From the NCBI GenBank assembly GCA_012842645.1, contig DUSJ01000006.1, forward strand, positions 1-8,605: a stretch of DNA of 8,605 nucleotides. Reading direction: 5' to 3'. Origin of the DNA: Clostridiaceae bacterium. GTDB taxonomy: Bacteria; Bacillota; Clostridia; DSM-8532. Below the pieces are notes generated by a model. The model was given only the letters and a program-made list of their open reading frames with translations. It was not told the DNA's origin and made no database searches. Below, piece by piece: positions 4,828 through 8,605 of this stretch (position 1 is its first letter; each line of letters begins with the position of its first letter). A program made the position numbers and the translations under genes.

Positions 4828-7113
4828 TTATGCCTGTTTCAGCATCTTCCTCTGTTTTCTCTCCTTCCACATCAGCCAGAGCGGAGACGCAATGAACACG
4901 GTCGAGTAAACACCGGTAACTGTTCCAATCAGCAGTGAAAAGCTGAAGTTAATCAAAGAATTGATATTGCTGGTTACCGAGAATATCAGAAGTACAACTA
5001 TACATATTAACGTGGTTATCATGTTATTGATCGACCGTGAAATGGACTGATGGATACTTAAATTGACAATGCTGCCCAAATCGGCCTTCTGCATCATCCT
5101 GGCATTCTCGCGGATCCTGTCGTAAATAATAACGGTATCGTTTATCGAATAACCGATAATCGTAAGGACCGCAGCGATGAAAATATCATTCAGCGGCAAA
5201 CCGAATGCAATATATACCCCGAACATGACCCCGACGTCATGGAGAAGGGCAAGTATCGCGCATACCGCGGCAGAAAAACCGCTCAATATGCTGAATCTCC
5301 ACGTGACATACAGCATTATCAGCAAAGCGGAAAGCCCGACCGCCAGGACACTCATTATAAGCGCTTCCGTGCCCACTGACGGAGTTATGTTTACGTTCTC
5401 GTTATTAGGGCTGTTCAAGATTACTTTGAAATTGACGGCAAGAACTTCCTTTACTTTTGCTTCTTCTTCCTCTGTCAGGGGTTCATCGCCGGTTATGTCA
5501 AGCCTGAGCATTCTTATCTTTTCATTTTCGCCGCCATAGGTCTCCATTACGCTGGCATTGACCTCCCGGCCGGTTTCAGCTCTTATCAGGTCAGCTGCCC
5601 TGTTGGGATCGACTTCTTCAACAGTCTCTATCATAAGTCTTGATCCGCCCTTGAAGTAAACATCCAGGGTCGCGCCTTTTATGGCCAGCATTATTCCAAA
5701 AAATACGAACAGCAGGAGGCTGAAAGCAAAGGCATATCTCCTGTTCTTTACGAAATCGTATCTCTTCCTGTCTTTTGCTTCAGCATTCTCATCCGGCGCA
5801 GTCTCTTTCACGCCGAACAGCCACTTGTTGTTCCTTGCAAAACCGAATGCCGAAATGCCCTGGAGCATCATCTTGGAAGCGGTAATGGCTGAGAAAAAGC
5901 TGAACAGGGTGCCGAAGAACAATGTTACGCCAAAGCCTTTCACCGAGCTTGAACCGAGAGCGTACAGGATTATTGCGGTAATGATCGTAGTGACGTTGGA
6001 ATCCAGTATAGCCACAAACGCCCGCTTAAATCCTGTGTCGATCGCTGATCTCAGGGTCTTGCCTCCCCTTAGTTCCTCCTTTATCCTTTCAAAGATAACT
6101 ATGTTGCCATCTATGCTCATGCCGATGGAGAGTATGATACCACCGATACCGGGCAATGTCACCGATATGTTGAAATTCGAAAGTACCAGTATCTGGAGCG
6201 CGATCAGTCCGGACAAAGCCACTGAGGCAACAATGCCCGGAAGCCTGTAATACAGGATCATATAAGCGCATACGAGTATGAATGAGATGATTCCGGCTTT
6301 TATCGCCACTTCGAGAGCGCCCTGCCCAAGCTGGGCGCTTATGGCGTCTACCTTTACAGGTACGAGTTTTGCAGGCAGCGCACCGAAACGTATCTTGTCC
6401 GCCAGGTCCTTTGCCTCTTCAAAGGTAAACGATCCGGTAATGGTTGCTTCGTTGGAAGTAATATACTCATCCACGACCGGGGCAGAAATGCATTCTTCAT
6501 CGATAAAAATGGCTATTTGCTTTCCCAGGTTATCCCGGGTGGCTTTTGAGAAAGCTTCCACGCCCGACGGCTTCAGCTGGAGTATTACCATGTGTTTCCC
6601 GTCCGCATATACAGCCTGTGCCGTTTTGACATCCTCTCCCGTTATAACTATCCTGCCTGAAGGTTTAATTTCGTCAGGTTTTTTATAATAACCACCATTA
6701 TCATAATCAACTTCCTGGAATGTCAGCCTCCCGACACTGCCCAGTTCCTTTATTGCTTCCCTCGGATTAAATTCCGTTTCGTTGGCTGCCCAGGGAATAT
6801 CGATGACCAGGCGCTTGTTTGTATAATCGATATTGATGCTTTTGTCATATATGCCTTTAGCGTCAAGCCTTTTCTCTATAATATCCTTTGATACCGACAA
6901 ATCAGCGTCGATATCGCGTCCTTCAGTCCCTTCCGGATACTCCGGCTCCAGGATGGCGCTGATTCCGCCCCGGATATCGATACCGGTACGTATATCGTTC
7001 ACGCCCTTGATGATCCTGACATTTTCAGGTCCAAGCCCTGTATAGGCAACAATACATATGGCCAGGATTACCAGAAAAGAAATATAAAACTTCATAATCC
7101 TTTTGTCGTTCAT
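4828..7113 (-). CDS. secDF: fused protein-export membrane protein SecDF
   Basis: This 761-residue protein joins SecD and SecF, as in B. subtilis SecDF. SecD half: one membrane helix (about 7-25), an extracytoplasmic domain (about 30-265) with GIDIRGG (44-50), then five helices (about 268-415) with GMSIDGNIVIFERIKEE (331-347). A charged cytoplasmic linker (about 425-457) leads to the SecF half: a helix (about 460-478), a small extracytoplasmic domain (about 485-582), then five helices (about 585-747) with HDVGVMFG (625-632) and GYSINDTVIIYDRIREN (654-670). Asp335, Asp626 and the DRIR arginines match the proton-path residues of the RND-type SecDF pump, which pulls exported proteins out of SecYEG. 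Position 336 is Gly where the family usually has Ala (DAN). It has its own promoter and a GGAGGAGG Shine-Dalgarno. It is separated from scfB by 73 nt. Confidence 0.96.
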   Translation of the reverse strand: MNDKRIMKFYISFLVILAICIVAYTGLGPENVRIIKGVNDIRTGIDIRGGISAILEPEYPEGTEGRDIDADLSVSKDIIEKRLDAKGIYDKSINIDYTNKRLVIDIPWAANETEFNPREAIKELGSVGRLTFQEVDYDNGGYYKKPDEIKPSGRIVITGEDVKTAQAVYADGKHMVILQLKPSGVEAFSKATRDNLGKQIAIFIDEECISAPVVDEYITSNEATITGSFTFEEAKDLADKIRFGALPAKLVPVKVDAISAQLGQGALEVAIKAGIISFILVCAYMILYYRLPGIVASVALSGLIALQILVLSNFNISVTLPGIGGIILSIGMSIDGNIVIFERIKEELRGGKTLRSAIDTGFKRAFVAILDSNVTTIITAIILYALGSSSVKGFGVTLFFGTLFSFFSAITASKMMLQGISAFGFARNNKWLFGVKETAPDENAEAKDRKRYDFVKNRRYAFAFSLLLFVFFGIMLAIKGATLDVYFKGGSRLMIETVEEVDPNRAADLIRAETGREVNASVMETYGGENEKIRMLRLDITGDEPLTEEEEAKVKEVLAVNFKVILNSPNNENVNITPSVGTEALIMSVLAVGLSALLIMLYVTWRFSILSGFSAAVCAILALLHDVGVMFGVYIAFGLPLNDIFIAAVLTIIGYSINDTVIIYDRIRENARMMQKADLGSIVNLSIHQSISRSINNMITTLICIVVLLIFSVTSNINSLINFSFSLLIGTVTGVYSTVFIASPLWLMWKERKQRKMLKQA

Positions 7114-7115
7114 AT

Positions 7116-7130
7116 GGAGTTTCCTCCTCC
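7116..7130 (-). promoter_or_regulatory. secDF ribosome-binding site partly folded into a GAAA tetraloop
   Basis: The minus strand has GGAGGAGG (7130-7123) before the ATG at 7113. The second GGAG (7127-7124), loop GAAA and CTCC (7119-7116) form a 4-bp GNRA-capped hairpin that would sequester half of the Shine-Dalgarno while leaving the first GGAG free. It may tune initiation; the stem is short. Confidence 0.35.
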
Positions 7131-7160
7131 TTCATATCTTCTTCCTCGGTTGTCCCATCA

Positions 7161-7190
7161 ATTATACGGTCATCTTCATTTATGAGTCAA
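7161..7190 (-). promoter_or_regulatory. secDF promoter
   Basis: TTGACT (7190-7185), an 18-bp spacer and a perfect TATAAT (7166-7161) lie on the minus strand. The -35 overlaps the TGA stop of the upstream maturase gene. Initiation near 7154 gives a leader of about 40 nt. No terminator separates the two genes, so read-through from scfB is also possible. Confidence 0.75.
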
Positions 7191-8548
7191 CAGCAGGAGC
7201 CGCTTTCCTTCGCCTTAATCCACAGCGCGCATTCAACCCTTTTCTTCTCAAGTTCGCATCCTATCCCGTAGGGCACTTTTATGTCACGGTTAAACTGCCA
7301 TGCGTTGGCGGCGCATCCACCGCTGCAGTAGAACTTTGCCCAGCATGAATCGCACCTTGGCTTGGTATAAACATTGGTTTCAAGGAATATTTCCCTCACG
7401 GGATTACTGTTCAGCCCGTCAAAAACATTTCCCAGGAGGAACTCCTTATGGCCTACGAACTGATGGCACGGATACAATTCTCCTTCGGGAGTCACCGCCA
7501 GGTATTCGGTTCCGGAACCGCAGCCCCGCAGGCGCTTTGCTATACACGGACCTCCCTCGAGATCTATCATGAAATGAAAGAAATTGAACCATTTCCCGTT
7601 TTTTCTGCGCTCGACATATTCCTTTGCCAGGCGTTCGTATTCGCTGCAGACCTTCTCTAAGTCTTCTTCCCTTATGTCAAGTCCCGAGTCCCTGTTAGCC
7701 ACTACCGGCTCCACAGAAACCTGTTCAAACCCCAAATCGGCCAGGTGGAGAACATCTTCGGCGAAATCAAGATTTTTCCGGGTGAACGTTCCCCGGATAT
7801 AGTATTGCCGGTCTCCCCTCTCCTCGACCATTTTTTTGATATATGGCAGGATCCGGTCATAGCTGCCTGAGCCGTCAACGCGTTTTCTCACCGCATCGTT
7901 TACCTCTTTGCGGCCATCGAGGCTGAGGACGATATTATGCATGTTCTCGTTGATATACTTTCGCTTGTCCTCGTCGAGGATCATTGCGTTAGTAGTTATT
8001 GTGAACCTGAAGTTCTTGCCGGTTTCTTTCTCCCTTTCCCTGGCGTATTCGACCACGCCTTTGACCACGTCGAAATTCATCAGCGGTTCACCGCCAAAGA
8101 AATCCACTTCAAGATTTCTTCTGTTCCCCGAGTTTTCAATCAGGAAATCAATCGCCTTTTTCCCAACCTCAAGGCTCATCAGGGACCGCTGCCCCAGGTA
8201 TTCGCCTGTACCGGCAAAGCAATAGCTGCACCGAAGATTGCAGTCATGGGCCACATGCAGGCACAGTGCCTTGACAACTGTTTTTTTCGTCCATTGGGGA
8301 ATCATGCCGGAATAGGGATCCTCAGTAAAAAGCATGCTATTCTGCTTAAGATATTCGATTTCCTCTATGGCTTCATTTATCTCGGAATCGCTGTACCTGT
8401 CAAGGTTTTTCAGCTTGTCCCTGTTAAGGGTGCCATTGTCTTCATAACAGCATAAAACGTCATAAGCCACGTCGTCCAGTTCATGGACCGCTCCGCTAAT
8501 GACATCCAGGACCATGTTGTCGCCATGGATCTTGAAAGCATGTATCAT
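7187..8548 (-). CDS. scfB: radical SAM/SPASM SCIFF peptide maturase
   Basis: This 453-residue enzyme resembles the maturases (CteB/ScfB type) that install sulfur-to-carbon thioether crosslinks in SCIFF, a conserved clostridial ranthipeptide. The N-terminal about 90 residues (MIHAFKIHGDNMVLDVISGAVHELDD...) resemble the PqqD-like peptide-recognition domain of this family. The radical SAM core has C103xxxC107xxC110 for the catalytic [4Fe-4S] cluster and FGGEP (151-155). The SPASM region follows the C-x9-15-G-x4-C pattern (C343, G356, C361), then C399-x2-C402-x5-C408-x3-C412 and C431, for two auxiliary clusters. Extra cysteines include C335 and the terminal C452-C453. AGGAG lies 6 nt before the ATG. 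No peptide gene is in the window; the family's usual layout puts it just upstream, past 8605. secDF follows directly. Confidence 0.88.
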   Translation of the reverse strand: MIHAFKIHGDNMVLDVISGAVHELDDVAYDVLCCYEDNGTLNRDKLKNLDRYSDSEINEAIEEIEYLKQNSMLFTEDPYSGMIPQWTKKTVVKALCLHVAHDCNLRCSYCFAGTGEYLGQRSLMSLEVGKKAIDFLIENSGNRRNLEVDFFGGEPLMNFDVVKGVVEYAREREKETGKNFRFTITTNAMILDEDKRKYINENMHNIVLSLDGRKEVNDAVRKRVDGSGSYDRILPYIKKMVEERGDRQYYIRGTFTRKNLDFAEDVLHLADLGFEQVSVEPVVANRDSGLDIREEDLEKVCSEYERLAKEYVERRKNGKWFNFFHFMIDLEGGPCIAKRLRGCGSGTEYLAVTPEGELYPCHQFVGHKEFLLGNVFDGLNSNPVREIFLETNVYTKPRCDSCWAKFYCSGGCAANAWQFNRDIKVPYGIGCELEKKRVECALWIKAKESGSCC

Positions 8549-8587
8549 AAAAATCTCCTGAACGAAAATTAATCAATCACAGAACAA

Positions 8588-8605
8588 GTATGGCATACGC
8601 CATAC
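8588..8605. other. stem-loop upstream of scfB
   Basis: GTATGGC (8588-8594), loop ATAC and GCCATAC (8599-8605) form a perfect 7-bp hairpin at the right edge, 40 nt before scfB. It may extend beyond the window. In minus-strand RNA only TTGTTCT follows, so at best it is a weak terminator. A stem between a precursor-peptide gene and its maturase often sets their ratio; that role is inferred. Confidence 0.5.

Noticed and set aside
4688..4870. 60-codon minus-strand frame over the secDF end and the intergenic hairpins
   Set aside because: It is fully explained by the secDF C-terminus in another frame plus the palindromic element; there is no SD.
8549..8605. C-terminus of a SCIFF peptide at the right edge
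   Set aside because: None of the three minus-strand frames carries the expected Cys spacing before its stop, and the bases form a hairpin instead.

Overview
The window comes from a Gram-positive Clostridia-type bacterium (inference). The signs are strong GGAGG-class Shine-Dalgarno (SD) sequences, a B. subtilis-type L10 leader attenuator before rplJ, a fused SecDF, a zinc-ribbon L33, and a radical SAM enzyme that looks like the SCIFF (six cysteines in forty-five residues) ranthipeptide maturase, a family almost confined to Clostridia. Nearly everything lies on the minus strand, so transcription mostly runs from high to low coordinates.

Layout in the direction of transcription: (a) 8548-7187, the radical SAM/SPASM SCIFF maturase (scfB). 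Its peptide gene is expected just beyond the right edge. A 7-bp stem-loop sits at 8588-8605. (b) 7113-4828, secDF, a single 761-residue fusion with its own promoter, whose -35 overlaps the scfB stop codon. (c) 4827-4565, a gene-free stretch with a multi-hairpin repeat-like element (4720-4807) and a strong promoter (4631-4659). (d) 4564-1195, the translation/secretion/transcription operon rpmG-secE-nusG-rplK-rplA-rplJ-rplL. It holds several embedded control elements: a hairpin between the nusG SD and its start codon, two small hairpins before rplK, a copy of the 23S rRNA L1-binding motif before rplA, and an internal promoter plus an L10-leader attenuator with competing hairpins before rplJ. (e) 1145-1175, a bidirectional terminator just after rplL, so rpoB does not follow directly. 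(f) 797-1126 (+), a small unrecognised two-helix membrane protein with a very acidic tail, convergent with rplL. (g) 625-77 (-), a DJ-1/PfpI-family protein divergent from (f).

The genes centre on ribosome stalk proteins (L10, L12, L11, L1), transcription elongation (NusG) and Sec export (SecE, SecDF), with a conserved peptide-modification enzyme beside secDF. I see no clearly new multi-gene system. The best leads are the RNA regulatory elements inside the ribosomal operon, the nusG SD hairpin, the structured intergenic element, and the unknown acidic-tail membrane protein. All functional calls come from reading the sequence and recalling family features. No searches were run.
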